Below, piece by piece: positions 8,263 through 17,578 of a stretch of DNA of 64,000 nucleotides. Each line of letters opens with the position of its first letter. Position 1 is the first letter of the stretch. This DNA is from CAADGU01 sp964581605. GTDB lineage: Bacteria > Chloroflexota > Anaerolineae > Promineifilales > Promineifilaceae. The position numbers and the translations under genes are program-made. Under the pieces are notes generated by a model that ran no database searches, was not told the origin of the DNA, and saw only the letters and a list, made by a program, of their open reading frames with translations. The stretch lies in assembly GCA_964581605.1 (NCBI GenBank), contig CAZOPF010000006.1, positions 29,623 through 93,622 of the forward strand. Reading direction: 5' to 3'.

Positions 8263-9446
8263 TTTTCAGCCAACAGCCGGGCGTATTCCGCCTTGACTTT
8301 GGCAAAGATTGACCGTTCGTCAAATTGTTCTTCAGCCATTTGCCGCCCACTCTGTCCCATTTGCCGCGCTTTGTCTGGATTTGTGAGCAGGTCAAGAATG
8401 GCGTTTGCCAGAGCATTTACATTGCCTAAGGGGACAAGCAGGCCATTACGGCCGTGTTCCACCGCCTCTCGACAACCGCGAATGTCCGTCACAATGCAGG
8501 GCACACCCATGGCCGACGCTTCCATCGGCGAACGGGGAAAGCCTTCGCGGTGGGAGGGCAGCACAAACACATCCATCAGCGCATATAGTTCTGGCATATC
8601 CTGGCGCATCCCGGTAAAGATGCAGGCATCGGCCAGGCCGTAATCGGCCGCAATTGCAGGGGAGAGCGCATCCTCTTTTTCTACATCCAGTGGGCCAATG
8701 ATGAGCAAGCGAGCATGTGGTAGTTGGGCTGTTACCTGTTGGGCGGCCGCCAGCAGTTCTAAAATTCCTTTTTCGGCCACCAGCCGCCCTACAAAACCAA
8801 TAACGGGCGTGTCGTCAGGAATACCTGACGCCGTGCGCGTCTGTTGAATGGTGTGAGTGGACAGGCGTTCTCGATGAAAACGGTGTATATCTATGCCGTT
8901 GCCTAGATATTTGATTTTGTCAGGGGGGCAGATGTGTTGCGTCACGGCCGTGACCATATCCTCCTGATTTTGGGACAAGATTACATCTGAACAACGCGCT
9001 GCCACCTTTTCCAGTGTTATGTAAAAGTTCCGCCAGAAAGGTTTCATTCCCTCATGGAAGTAGAAGCCATGCACGGTATTGACAATGACTGGCGTACCGG
9101 CCAACCAGGCAGCCACCTGCCCCAATAATCCCGGCTTGGGGTTATGCGTATGCACAATGGCAAATCGCTCCCGGCGAATGGTTTGGTATAGCCGCCAGAG
9201 AGAGAGCAGATCAGCCAGGGGGGAAAAAGTGCGGGTCATGGGCACGGGTATATGCCGGATACCGGCCATTTCCAATGCAGACACATCTGGCCCCGGCGCA
9301 GAAATACCAGCTACCTCATACCCTTCGTTTTGCAAACTGTGCAGTTGGTTCAGCAGCAGCAGGCGCAGGGAGAGGTCAATGGTGGTGATGTGGGCGATTT
9401 TAAGGGGGGGGGCGTGAGAGGGTACGGCCGTGTCTTCAACCAGCAT
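8244..9446 (-). CDS. Glycosyltransferase family 4, PglA/WbuB-like
   Basis: A 400-residue GT4 enzyme. HTHNPKPGLLGQVAAWLAGTPVIVNTVHGF near residues 100-130 is typical of the PglA-like branch that adds HexNAc to an undecaprenyl-PP-linked first sugar. The C-terminal part has VLPSHREGFPRSPMEASAMG and GCREAVEHGRNGLLVPLGN. Its position directly upstream of the PglC-like gene fits a second-sugar transferase. The final residues and stop come from a heptamer repeat. The start ATG lies 1 base after the stop of the polymerase gene. Confidence 0.83.
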   Translation of the reverse strand: MLVEDTAVPSHAPPLKIAHITTIDLSLRLLLLNQLHSLQNEGYEVAGISAPGPDVSALEMAGIRHIPVPMTRTFSPLADLLSLWRLYQTIRRERFAIVHTHNPKPGLLGQVAAWLAGTPVIVNTVHGFYFHEGMKPFWRNFYITLEKVAARCSDVILSQNQEDMVTAVTQHICPPDKIKYLGNGIDIHRFHRERLSTHTIQQTRTASGIPDDTPVIGFVGRLVAEKGILELLAAAQQVTAQLPHARLLIIGPLDVEKEDALSPAIAADYGLADACIFTGMRQDMPELYALMDVFVLPSHREGFPRSPMEASAMGVPCIVTDIRGCREAVEHGRNGLLVPLGNVNALANAILDLLTNPDKARQMGQSGRQMAEEQFDERSIFAKVKAEYARLLAEKRVNSE

Positions 9447-9447
9447 A

Positions 9448-10767
9448 TTATGGAGCAGGGGTCGGCAAAGAGGTGCTTAATGCTTTCTTTCTTGCCAGAG
9501 GTGCGCCCAGGACAATGATTTCAAAACCTGACAAGATAACCAATAGCAGCCAATAGGTGCGGTCCGTCATGGCGCGATTGTAAGCCCAACTGATGTGCAT
9601 ACTCCACAGAGCAATCATCAAGAGCATAGATGAAAGTTCATAAGGAGAATTTCTGGCCTGCCGAAAAAGACGGAAACTACCGATCAACACATAAGCTGTC
9701 AGCACCAGATACATGACAAAGCCAATTAATCCCAATTCTGCCAGGAATTTTTGCGGGGTGCTGTGCATTTCATGCCCGGTTGGCGAATAGGGCGAATCAT
9801 AAAATGCCCCCCAGCCAATACCCATAATCGGATGATCGCTAACAGCGTTCCACATTCCCTGGCGCTGCAACAAGATAAAGTTCTCATCGTCAGATAGAAC
9901 ATCTTCATCACCAGCAAAAGCTCGTAGACGGTCTTCAATTGTTAACACCCGTTCTTGAAAGAACAAGGTACTGGGCAAATACGAGGCGCCCCTGCCAAAA
10001 TAGAGTAAGGCAAAGAAACCGAGGCTTAACACAAAAACTGGCACAATTTGATTGTAGTTACGACGAAAAGAATACAATAGACCGGCACTCAGCAAGGCAA
10101 AACCAGCTATCAGGGCCAGATAGACAGAACGCCGCCCAGAAACGGCAACTCCATACAAAATCAATAACATGCAAAGGTAAAGCAAGGCTCTTTCACGGAA
10201 CGAAACTTCGGGATAACTAATGTATACCAGAACAAACCAGAAAGAGGAGGCCATATAGATGCCTACATGCACACGGTTGCGAAAGGGGCCGGAGGCGTTA
10301 ATGTCGCCGCCAGAGAGGAAACCGTCTATAGTTACCCACAGTGCGGCAATGACGGCCGCATAAGCCAGAAAACGAAGCAAGTAGCGCAGTAATGGAGGAT
10401 AAAGAATAAACCAATTGTAAAAAGCCAGCAGCAGCGCTATCCCATAAAGCAGTAACAACCATTGGGTTACTCCCCAAAACGGCCGTTCGCTAAACTTCAG
10501 CAAATCCATGGCGGCCAGCAAGAGGATCAAAATCAGGATACGCCCTAAAAAGTGATTATAAACCGGCAAATTCTGGCGCAAAAAATAAGCGAGCGTACCC
10601 AGGATAAACAGGGCCGAAACCAGTTCAAATGGGCCGATATTATTGGCAACGCCAGGCACCAGGCCAAAACCTGTGAGATAGGTCATACTGGCCATTAATC
10701 CCAGCCATACAAGTAAAAGGGCGGGAATGGTTGGGCTGTTTCCAGAGGGTGAAGAGGTCTGGTTCAT
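9448..10767 (-). CDS. Wzy/O-antigen ligase-like membrane protein
   Basis: A 439-residue protein with about ten to twelve hydrophobic segments. The Wzy_C-type region includes SGRRSVYLALIAGF, LLQRQGMWNAVSDHPIMGIGWG and EMHSTPQKFLAELGLIGF, the last matching the HNxxL-type loop of the family. It would polymerise or ligate repeat units outside the membrane. It is the second such protein in the locus. The start overlaps the upstream gene by ATGA (10764-10767). It contains only one ACGGCCGT site, fewer than most neighbours. Confidence 0.82.
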   Translation of the reverse strand: MNQTSSPSGNSPTIPALLLVWLGLMASMTYLTGFGLVPGVANNIGPFELVSALFILGTLAYFLRQNLPVYNHFLGRILILILLLAAMDLLKFSERPFWGVTQWLLLLYGIALLLAFYNWFILYPPLLRYLLRFLAYAAVIAALWVTIDGFLSGGDINASGPFRNRVHVGIYMASSFWFVLVYISYPEVSFRERALLYLCMLLILYGVAVSGRRSVYLALIAGFALLSAGLLYSFRRNYNQIVPVFVLSLGFFALLYFGRGASYLPSTLFFQERVLTIEDRLRAFAGDEDVLSDDENFILLQRQGMWNAVSDHPIMGIGWGAFYDSPYSPTGHEMHSTPQKFLAELGLIGFVMYLVLTAYVLIGSFRLFRQARNSPYELSSMLLMIALWSMHISWAYNRAMTDRTYWLLLVILSGFEIIVLGAPLARKKALSTSLPTPAP

Positions 10768-11966
10768 GCTGTTAATTGGGCAATGAGGGAAGCGACTTGC
10801 CCGGTAGCCCCGGAGCGAAAGGTCAGGTTTTTTTGCAAATAATCGGCCGTTGCCATCTCATCCAGCCCTTGACCATGTAACAGGTGTTGCAGCCGGGTTG
10901 TCATCGAACCGGCTACATTCGATTCATCCTGCTGCCAGCACAACCCTACTGCAGCCCCACCACTAACATAATCATGCACAAAACCAACGCCTGGTATTTC
11001 TAATACGCCTAGAGGTACGCCAAAGAGCAATGCCTCCAGTCCGGCTGTTGAAGCCATCACCACTGCTGCCTGTGATAACAAAAAAAGTGGATACAGAGGT
11101 GACTGTCCCAAGACGGTGGTTTGTTCAGCCAGCCCCAATTGGCTAACAACTTTTTGAAAATCAACAACTGATTCGCGGGCATGAAGTTTGATGATCAAAT
11201 GAAGTTCCGGGTCAGCAAATAGCGGTGTTATGTGTGCAAGAAAACGGTGTATCAGTGCCATCTTCTCTTTGGTAGAGCAATAACCCTGATCATCAATGGG
11301 ATTGGATAACAGCAGTAAATTTGTCTGCCCAAAACGATGAGTTGCTCTTAATTGGGCCACCTGTGGTTGCCAATCGGTTATGCCGATATGGTCAAAGCGG
11401 GGGCTGCCGGTGCAGTGAATGATTTCTGGCAGCGCACCCTGAGCACGGAAGTAGGCGGCACTGCTTTCACCCCAGGCAGCAATAGCGGCCGCACCGCCAC
11501 TGCCATACACATCTTGTTCCTTATCTATAGGCAAAGGAAAACGGATGCCTTCTTGCATGAGGAGGAAGGGGATGTTACGGCCGTGTAACATCTGCACCAC
11601 ATGGTCATAAGGAAAAGCAGCGTCATTTGGTAACACAACCAGGTCTGGTTTTTGCTCAAGCTGTTGCAAAAACGGCCGTTGCAGCACTGTGCGCCAGCTT
11701 ACCTCCCGCGCCGCCCTACGCAGCCAATCAGCCCGCCAACCGCCCTGTTTGCCAGCCGACGGTGCGGAGCGAATCTGCCGGTCTGGAATAGAAACAAACG
11801 CATCGGCCGTTGGAAATGAACCCACCGGGGATGGAAAACCCCGAAACGGGCATAACGAGATAACCCGGCAATAATAATCCCCCAGCTGCTTCAATTGGGT
11901 GATGACGGGCTGCATCATAGCCACATGATGGCCAGGGTTGGAAATGATAAAATCAATGGACGGCAT
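10764..11966 (-). CDS. GT-B-fold glycosyltransferase-like protein (epimerase/CDP-glycerol transferase-like)
   Basis: A 400-residue soluble protein with a GT-B outline. The N-terminal half contains NPGHHVAMMQPVITQL and PDLVVLPNDAAFPYDHVV. The C-terminal half has HLIIKLHARE, SQAAVVMASTAGLEALLFGVPLGVLEIPG, the region that in UDP-GlcNAc 2-epimerases and CDP-glycerol transferases binds the nucleotide. The exact reaction is unknown. It overlaps the next gene upstream by 14 bp and the polymerase downstream by 4 bp, so it belongs to the same operon. Confidence 0.65.
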   Translation of the reverse strand: MPSIDFIISNPGHHVAMMQPVITQLKQLGDYYCRVISLCPFRGFPSPVGSFPTADAFVSIPDRQIRSAPSAGKQGGWRADWLRRAAREVSWRTVLQRPFLQQLEQKPDLVVLPNDAAFPYDHVVQMLHGRNIPFLLMQEGIRFPLPIDKEQDVYGSGGAAAIAAWGESSAAYFRAQGALPEIIHCTGSPRFDHIGITDWQPQVAQLRATHRFGQTNLLLLSNPIDDQGYCSTKEKMALIHRFLAHITPLFADPELHLIIKLHARESVVDFQKVVSQLGLAEQTTVLGQSPLYPLFLLSQAAVVMASTAGLEALLFGVPLGVLEIPGVGFVHDYVSGGAAVGLCWQQDESNVAGSMTTRLQHLLHGQGLDEMATADYLQKNLTFRSGATGQVASLIAQLTA

Positions 11967-13086
11967 GATGGGTGTTTACGGCCGTAGTGGGCATCGGCTG
12001 CATGGCGTCAGCATACTGTTTAATAACCAGATTCACGGCAAAACGCTGGCTACTCTGTTTCCCCTGCCGCGCCAGCCGTCGCCGCCAATCGGGGATATCC
12101 AATAGCCGGTTTATCTGTTCAACCAAGGCGGCCACATCATTCACGGGGATCAAAATGCCATCTTGTTCTGGGGTAATAATTTCATGGGGGCCGGCGGGGC
12201 AGTCAGTGGAGATCACGGCCGTGCCACAGGCCATTGCCTGAATCAATGCCCCCGGCAACCCTTCATGCCAGGAGGACAGCACAAAAACAGTCGCCCGCGC
12301 CATATACTTGAACGGGTTCTTATCAAAACCAGGCAACCAGACATCATCCGCAATCTGGAGTTCGTCTGCCTGGGTTAACAACTCGGCCCGCAGCGGCCCT
12401 TCCCCCAAAATAAGTAACCGCGCCGGGCGCTGCACCCGCACCTGGGCAAAAGCGCGGAGGAGCATGGCAAAATTCTTTTGCACTACCAACCGCCCGACAC
12501 CCAGGATGATGGGTACCTCGTCGTGAAACCAGGGGTGATCTACCGGTTCTTGAGCCAACGCGGACAACGATTCATCCACCACCGGATTGTAAATGACCTG
12601 GATACGTTGTGGCGGCAAGTGCAGCTTTTCTACCATGTCTTGTTTAACGCCCTGAGAGACGGCCGTTAGCTCATCTGCATAGGGATAGAGTAATCGTTGT
12701 GTCCAAACCATCAGCCGCCGCTTCCAGGTCAGTTTGCTGTGGTAGAGAATGTTGCGTTCGGAAAGCACCAAGCGCAGTGGAACTTGCGCCAGCCATCTGG
12801 CAATAACGGCCGGGCCATTTGTGCCCCCTGGCGAAAACAACACATCCGGCCGTTCACGGCGCAGTAAACGGGCCAATGACCACCAGCACGTCCACAAATT
12901 CCGTGCGCCTAACACATGCACTGTCACATCTGGCGGCACATCGGCCAACAGTTCTCCTTCGCGGCGCAGCAGCACCAGGGAGAGGTCAAACCGGGTACGG
13001 TCAAGTTTTTGCAACAAGGTTAAGGTGACACGCTCGGCCCCGCCCTGCCCCAATGTCGGCCGCACGATGAACAGTTTACAGACCAT
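11953..13086 (-). CDS. Glycosyltransferase family 4
   Basis: A 377-residue GT4 enzyme. RPTLGQGGAERVTLTLLQ at the N-terminus is the classic acceptor-side glycine loop, and the C-terminal half has ILGEGPLRAEL, VLSSWHEGLPGALIQAMACG and GPHEIITPEQDGILIPVND. It overlaps the adjacent GT4 gene by 11 bp, pointing to co-translation. The sugar specificity is not inferable. Confidence 0.87.
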   Translation of the reverse strand: MVCKLFIVRPTLGQGGAERVTLTLLQKLDRTRFDLSLVLLRREGELLADVPPDVTVHVLGARNLWTCWWSLARLLRRERPDVLFSPGGTNGPAVIARWLAQVPLRLVLSERNILYHSKLTWKRRLMVWTQRLLYPYADELTAVSQGVKQDMVEKLHLPPQRIQVIYNPVVDESLSALAQEPVDHPWFHDEVPIILGVGRLVVQKNFAMLLRAFAQVRVQRPARLLILGEGPLRAELLTQADELQIADDVWLPGFDKNPFKYMARATVFVLSSWHEGLPGALIQAMACGTAVISTDCPAGPHEIITPEQDGILIPVNDVAALVEQINRLLDIPDWRRRLARQGKQSSQRFAVNLVIKQYADAMQPMPTTAVNTHHAVH

Positions 13087-14200
13087 GCAATACCTTGCGG
13101 GCGCGGGCAGCCCAGGTGTAATTTGCCATTAACTCTTGCCGGGCCGCCTGCCCCAGCCGCTGGCGCAAGTCATGGTCGGCAATGAGGCGGGTCACGGCCG
13201 TAGCCCACCCCGCCACATCTTCCGGCGCTACCAGCAACGCATTTTGCTCGTGTATTAACACTTCGCGCAAGACAGGCAGGTCTGAAGCGACTATCGCCTT
13301 GCCGGCTGCCATATATTCAAACAACTTCATAGGCGACATCCACCGGCTAATATCCTGGCTGCCGGTTGCGCCAACCACCTGGCGCAGCGGTGGCAGCAGC
13401 AAAATGTCTTGCTTTTGGTAACAGTCGGCCAGTTGGGAGGGGGGAATAAAACCATGCAAAACCAGGTTGGGCGGCAATCCGGCCGTTTGCCAGGCTTGCC
13501 TATCCTTTTCTGTGCCGCCAATCACATCAATAAGTTGTCCGGGCAGCTGCCGGGCCAATGAAGTGACAATTTCCATCCCCTTGCCAGGGTAAAGGTGGCC
13601 GATATAAGCAATGTGAACACGGCCGTTATCCTCCCCTGCTTTATTTACACTGCCCCCACGCGCCACGTCTGCGCCGTCATGCGCCACCACCACATCCCCC
13701 TGGGCGGGCAACAAACCGGCACAGGCAAAATCATCCGCCAGGGCTTGCGAAATAAGCACCAATCGGCGGCAACGGGGGCTGTGCAACATCTGCCGCATGA
13801 GCCATCGCCCCAGACGGCCGGTTGGTAAACCATGCGCCTCAAACAAAAAGGGGATACCTCGACGGGCCGCTAACCAGCCGCCCCATAAGTCCCGGCTATA
13901 AACAAAGGGGGCCTCATCTGGCCGCGCCCACTGCCGCAGCAGCCGCCATTGCGCCCAGGCATACGGCAGCCCACCACCCCTTTTCGCCGGGCGCGGCAGC
14001 TTCATGATGGCAAATACTGGTTCAACACCATAAAAAGCAAAATCATCAACCACCCCTGGCTCCTGACGCGAGGCACATTCTTTGGTAACCAATGTCACCT
14101 GATGCCCGGCGCCGGCCAATGCGTCACACATTTTCATTACCTGGATGCTGCTGGCCCGCCGTGACGGAACGTAAGAGGCGGAAAGGTAAAGGAGGTGCAT
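13076..14200 (-). CDS. Glycosyltransferase family 4
   Basis: A 374-residue GT4 enzyme. The N-terminus is LYLSASYVPSRRASSIQVMKMCDAL, then FLFEAHGLPTGRLG, HIAYIGHLYPGKGME, and the donor site SPMKLFEYMAAGKAIVASDLPVLREVL. The missing SEG motif and presence of KLFEYMAAGKAIVA place it with WsaF/WcaI-like branches. Downstream it overlaps another GT4 gene; upstream lies a 280-bp intergenic stretch containing a MITE-like element, so it could start a separate transcript. Confidence 0.85.
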   Translation of the reverse strand: MHLLYLSASYVPSRRASSIQVMKMCDALAGAGHQVTLVTKECASRQEPGVVDDFAFYGVEPVFAIMKLPRPAKRGGGLPYAWAQWRLLRQWARPDEAPFVYSRDLWGGWLAARRGIPFLFEAHGLPTGRLGRWLMRQMLHSPRCRRLVLISQALADDFACAGLLPAQGDVVVAHDGADVARGGSVNKAGEDNGRVHIAYIGHLYPGKGMEIVTSLARQLPGQLIDVIGGTEKDRQAWQTAGLPPNLVLHGFIPPSQLADCYQKQDILLLPPLRQVVGATGSQDISRWMSPMKLFEYMAAGKAIVASDLPVLREVLIHEQNALLVAPEDVAGWATAVTRLIADHDLRQRLGQAARQELMANYTWAARARKVLHGL

Positions 14201-14226
14201 GGTGAAAGATGGGAGAGTGAAGAATG

Positions 14227-14358
14227 GTTAGTGTCACGAAGTTTTCGCCACCCCCTTGAGACTACAACGGATGGAGAAACAAGCAGATAAATTTCCAGAG
14301 AGGAATCCGTTGATTTCTTTATCCGTTGTAGTTATGGCGAAAAACTAATGACACTAAC
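14227..14358. mobile_element. MITE-like element, 132 bp, with 5-bp target duplication GAATG
   Basis: The ends are inverted: GTTAGTGTCA (14227-14236) with TGACACTAAC (14349-14358); GTTTTCGCCA (14241-14250) with TGGCGAAAAAC (14335-14345); CTACAACGGAT (14262-14272) with ATCCGTTGTAG (14321-14331). The centre is short and non-coding. The identical pentamer GAATG flanks both ends (14222-14226 and 14359-14363), as expected of a target-site duplication. It contains no ACGGCCGT site. A large RNA hairpin is the alternative reading. No transposase is present, so mobilisation would be in trans. Confidence 0.75.
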
Positions 14359-14363
14359 GAATG

Positions 14364-14480
14364 AGGGCTAGAGGGTGATGTGGGGGGTGTTGAGTTCAAA
14401 GGAAATGATATAGGCAGCAGCTCGCTATGATAAATGAAAATAGGAGTTGGTTGCTGGTGGCTGGTACAAGCGCCTACCTC
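14364..14480. other. Intergenic stretch right of the MITE-like element, no gene seen
   Basis: No open frame of note. It ends in a short inverted repeat, GGTGGCT (around 14455) with AGCCACC (around 14487), which also belongs to the GCTGGTG-type intergenic repeats seen near 34780 and 42305. The promoter of the downstream GT4 gene at 13076-14200 would have to lie in the MITE or between it and 14200. Confidence 0.4.
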
Positions 14481-15635
14481 CTAGCCACCTGCCCTTATGC
14501 TCATAGGAGCAGTGGGGTTGGCGCCGGGATAAGTGAGCGATTGGAAGAATGAGCGGAGCCTGGTGGCTAAGAGGGGCCAGGCCAGGTTTTCTTCGGCAAA
14601 GGCACGGGCAGCCTGGCCTAACTGCTGGCGTAAGGTGTGGTCCTTTAGCTTTAACAGTGCTTCGACCATCGCCTCTACAGAGCCGGGCGGTATGACCAGG
14701 GCTGTTTTGCCATGCTGCGCCAGTTGGCCGGCTTCGCCTACGTCGGTGACGATGACGGCTTTGCCTAAAGCCAGTTGTTCGGAAAGTTTAGAGGGGTAGT
14801 TGTAGTGGGCGGAACGGCCGTCGGCACGCGGCGTCACCAATATGTCGGCCTGACCCAACCGGGATGGGATTTCGGCAAAGGGCAGCAGTCCGGGCAGTGT
14901 CACATTGTCCCCCAGTGCGTGAGCCAGGGCGGCCTGTTCGGGAAATGCGGCGATATTGCCAATGAGGGTAAAATGAAATGGCTCGCCGGCTGCTACCAGC
15001 CGATTGGCCGCCTGAAGCAGGGTGGATACGCCTTGATACGGCCGAAAATTCCCGGCATAAGCCACCTGGATACGGCCGTCTGCCGGGCGCGGCGGAGAGG
15101 GGCGGAACTGTGCCAGATCCACCCCTCCCCACAACACCAGGGTCGGTTTTTGGTAAGCGGCCGCTCGTTGGGCCAGCGGGTGGCTGACTACGGTAAAGCC
15201 ATCCATGCGGGGCGCATATTTCCGTTCTTCATAAGCTGCCCGCCATGACCAATAACGCCGCCAGAGCCAGCTTTGCTCCGTGCGCTCCAGCTGTTGGGAC
15301 GCACGGTCGCCATGTAAATCGGCCACCAGGCGCGGTCTGCCTGGCCAATCTGGCAAGCTGCCCAGGGCAGTTAACCCTTTATGGGTTTGCCCATAGAGCA
15401 GATCGGGCTGGAAGCGATCGATACAGTGGCGCAGCTGGTTTACATCGGCCGTCTCTTCATGGAGTGATTGATGGGAGATGGCCAGGGTTTGTTGCACGGC
15501 CGTTGACTCATCCCGGCTCAACAACAGCACATCCACCCCAGGTAGTTGCGCCAACGATTGGGCCAGATTACGTGCCCGCAACGGTGTGCCCTGGTCATGT
15601 AACACTTTGCTTCTAAATAAAACCAAAAGACGCAT
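14481..15635 (-). CDS. Glycosyltransferase family 4
   Basis: A 384-residue GT4 enzyme. Visible are LFRSKVLHDQGTPLRARNLAQSL, DLLYGQTHKGLTALG, VVSHPLAQRAAAY, QVAYAGNFRPYQGVSTLL, and PSKLSEQLALGKAVIVTDVGEAGQL in the donor half. It lies 8 bp downstream of the ABC exporter gene and is the last gene before the MITE-like element. The substrate is unknown. A weak AGGTAA precedes the ATG. Confidence 0.83.
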   Translation of the reverse strand: MRLLVLFRSKVLHDQGTPLRARNLAQSLAQLPGVDVLLLSRDESTAVQQTLAISHQSLHEETADVNQLRHCIDRFQPDLLYGQTHKGLTALGSLPDWPGRPRLVADLHGDRASQQLERTEQSWLWRRYWSWRAAYEERKYAPRMDGFTVVSHPLAQRAAAYQKPTLVLWGGVDLAQFRPSPPRPADGRIQVAYAGNFRPYQGVSTLLQAANRLVAAGEPFHFTLIGNIAAFPEQAALAHALGDNVTLPGLLPFAEIPSRLGQADILVTPRADGRSAHYNYPSKLSEQLALGKAVIVTDVGEAGQLAQHGKTALVIPPGSVEAMVEALLKLKDHTLRQQLGQAARAFAEENLAWPLLATRLRSFFQSLTYPGANPTAPMSIRAGG

Positions 15636-15643
15636 AACAATAA

Positions 15644-17533
15644 TTACCTGGGCAGAACTTGCTCATTTCCCGCGCCCACCTGCAATTGCCACATGCGGGC
15701 ATAAAGCCCCTGCTTTGCCAGCAGGGACTCATGCTGGCCTTGCTCAACCACCTCACCTTTGTGCATAACTAAAATCTGGTCAGCCATCACAATGGTAGAT
15801 AAACGGTGGGCAATGGCGATAACGGTGCGCTGGCTGCGTAAGGTCTCGATGGCTTGCTGAATCAGTTTTTCAGAGCGGCTGTCCAGGTCGCTGGTTGCTT
15901 CATCCAAAATGAGGATGTCTGGCTGGCGCAGGATGGCTCTGGCAATCGCCAGCCGCTGGCGCTGCCCGCCTGATAGCCGGTGCCCCTGGTCGCCAATGAC
16001 GGTGTCATACCCTTCGGCCAAATCTGTAATAAATTCGTGGGCGTGGGCAGCTTTAGCGGCCGTTACAATCTCTTCTGCCGTTGCCTGCAAACGGCCGAAC
16101 GCGATGTTGTCCCGAATAGATGCGTTCAACACAAACGCATCCTGCCCCACCACGCCTACCTTTTCCAGCCATTGGTCCAGATCAATTTCAGATAATGGCG
16201 TCTCATCCACCAGGATCAATCCGGCCGTTGGCTCATACAGGCGCAGGAGCAGGTTGGTGATTGTGGTTTTGCCCGCACCCGATTCGCCCACGAGCGCAAC
16301 CATGCTCCCTTTGGGGATAACCAACGATAGATTCTGCACAGCCTGGCGTTCCTCTTCATGGTAGCGTAAGGAAACGTGATGAAATGCGATGGCCGTTTGT
16401 AAACTACCAAAAGGAAGATGCCCCCGCGATTGGTATTGTTTGTCGTCGGTGCGTAAAAAATCAGCTAATCGTTCAATAAACGGCCAATTGCCGTTGATCT
16501 GCCCCCAATTTTTGTTGAGGATGGAGACACGGGGCAGCAGCCGGTACATGGTAAAAAGATAGGTTGCCAGCCGCGCCAGGGCCGCCTGAGAATCAGCCAT
16601 GAAGTAGTAACCAACGATGAGGAAAATGGCGATGCCTAATACAGAGGTGGAATCTATGAGCGGGGAAAGGGAAGCCTGCCATAAAAGGCCACGACGTTTG
16701 GCCTTTACACCTTTCTCTATGGCCGTGTCCACTCGTTCAATGGCGTACTGTTCGCGGGCAAAGGTGCGCACCAGGCGAAAGCCATAAACGAATTCGACGG
16801 TGCGCTCGTTGAGTTTTACACTGTATTGGCGGAATTTGCGGGAAACGGCGCGAATACGCCCGGTGATTCGCCGCATGACCAACGAAAGCAGTAGCAAGGC
16901 GATAACGGCCGCAACCGTCATCTGCCAGGAGAGCCATAACAGCACAAAAACGTAGGCGGCCATGAGCATGCCCTGGCTCAATATGGCGTTCAGCCGGTCT
17001 ATTGCCAGGCCAATATAGTTGACCTGTTCGTTATAGCTGGCCAGGTCGCCGGCTTTATAGGTGCTGACCTGGGGGTAACTAAAAGCCATGATTTGCCGGA
17101 AGACGCGGCGGCGAACGTCGCCTTCAACGTCGGCACGCAAGTATGCCGTGGCGGCTTCGCCCATAAATTCGGCACTACTGCGCAAGAGTTGGCTGGCTAC
17201 GGCCAGGGCAATGAGGATGAAGAAAACGCCCTGACGGCCGACGGCCGTGAACAATGGCTGCATCAGTTCCCCTGATTGACCCAACCCGGCAACGGCCGCC
17301 TGGCTGCCAACGGTTAACACTTGCAGCGCCAGGGCAAATATGCCCAGGGTAACGCCTTCAAACACGGCCGCCAGTAATGCGCCCACCAATGCCAGCAAAA
17401 CGAGCTTTTTATGTTGGAAACAGATTTTCAGAAAGAAGGCAAGGGTACGCCTATCCTCAGCAGAGAGGGAACGAGCGAGAAGGTGTAGCGGCCGTTCTCC
17501 TTCTGGATGGGCGTGCGCTTTTGCAGAATTCAT
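15644..17533 (-). CDS. ABC exporter, fused permease-ATPase (MsbA/PglK-like)
   Basis: The 629-residue half-transporter has a six-span membrane domain (about 40-340) and one ATPase domain with Walker A GESGAGKTT, Q-loop GQDAFVLNASIRDNIAFG, signature LSGGQRQRLAIARAIL, Walker B ILILDEATSDLDS and H-loop AHRLS. It would act as a homodimer. In a locus with a PglC-type initiator and GT4 enzymes, the likely job is flipping an undecaprenyl-PP-linked oligosaccharide, as PglK does. A lipid or drug exporter role cannot be excluded from sequence alone. No Wzx flippase is seen in the window, which strengthens the flippase reading. Confidence 0.85.
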   Translation of the reverse strand: MNSAKAHAHPEGERPLHLLARSLSAEDRRTLAFFLKICFQHKKLVLLALVGALLAAVFEGVTLGIFALALQVLTVGSQAAVAGLGQSGELMQPLFTAVGRQGVFFILIALAVASQLLRSSAEFMGEAATAYLRADVEGDVRRRVFRQIMAFSYPQVSTYKAGDLASYNEQVNYIGLAIDRLNAILSQGMLMAAYVFVLLWLSWQMTVAAVIALLLLSLVMRRITGRIRAVSRKFRQYSVKLNERTVEFVYGFRLVRTFAREQYAIERVDTAIEKGVKAKRRGLLWQASLSPLIDSTSVLGIAIFLIVGYYFMADSQAALARLATYLFTMYRLLPRVSILNKNWGQINGNWPFIERLADFLRTDDKQYQSRGHLPFGSLQTAIAFHHVSLRYHEEERQAVQNLSLVIPKGSMVALVGESGAGKTTITNLLLRLYEPTAGLILVDETPLSEIDLDQWLEKVGVVGQDAFVLNASIRDNIAFGRLQATAEEIVTAAKAAHAHEFITDLAEGYDTVIGDQGHRLSGGQRQRLAIARAILRQPDILILDEATSDLDSRSEKLIQQAIETLRSQRTVIAIAHRLSTIVMADQILVMHKGEVVEQGQHESLLAKQGLYARMWQLQVGAGNEQVLPR

Positions 17534-17578
17534 TTGTTTGCTATTTCTCGTTCCTTCTCAATCTGGATTGTCCACGTT

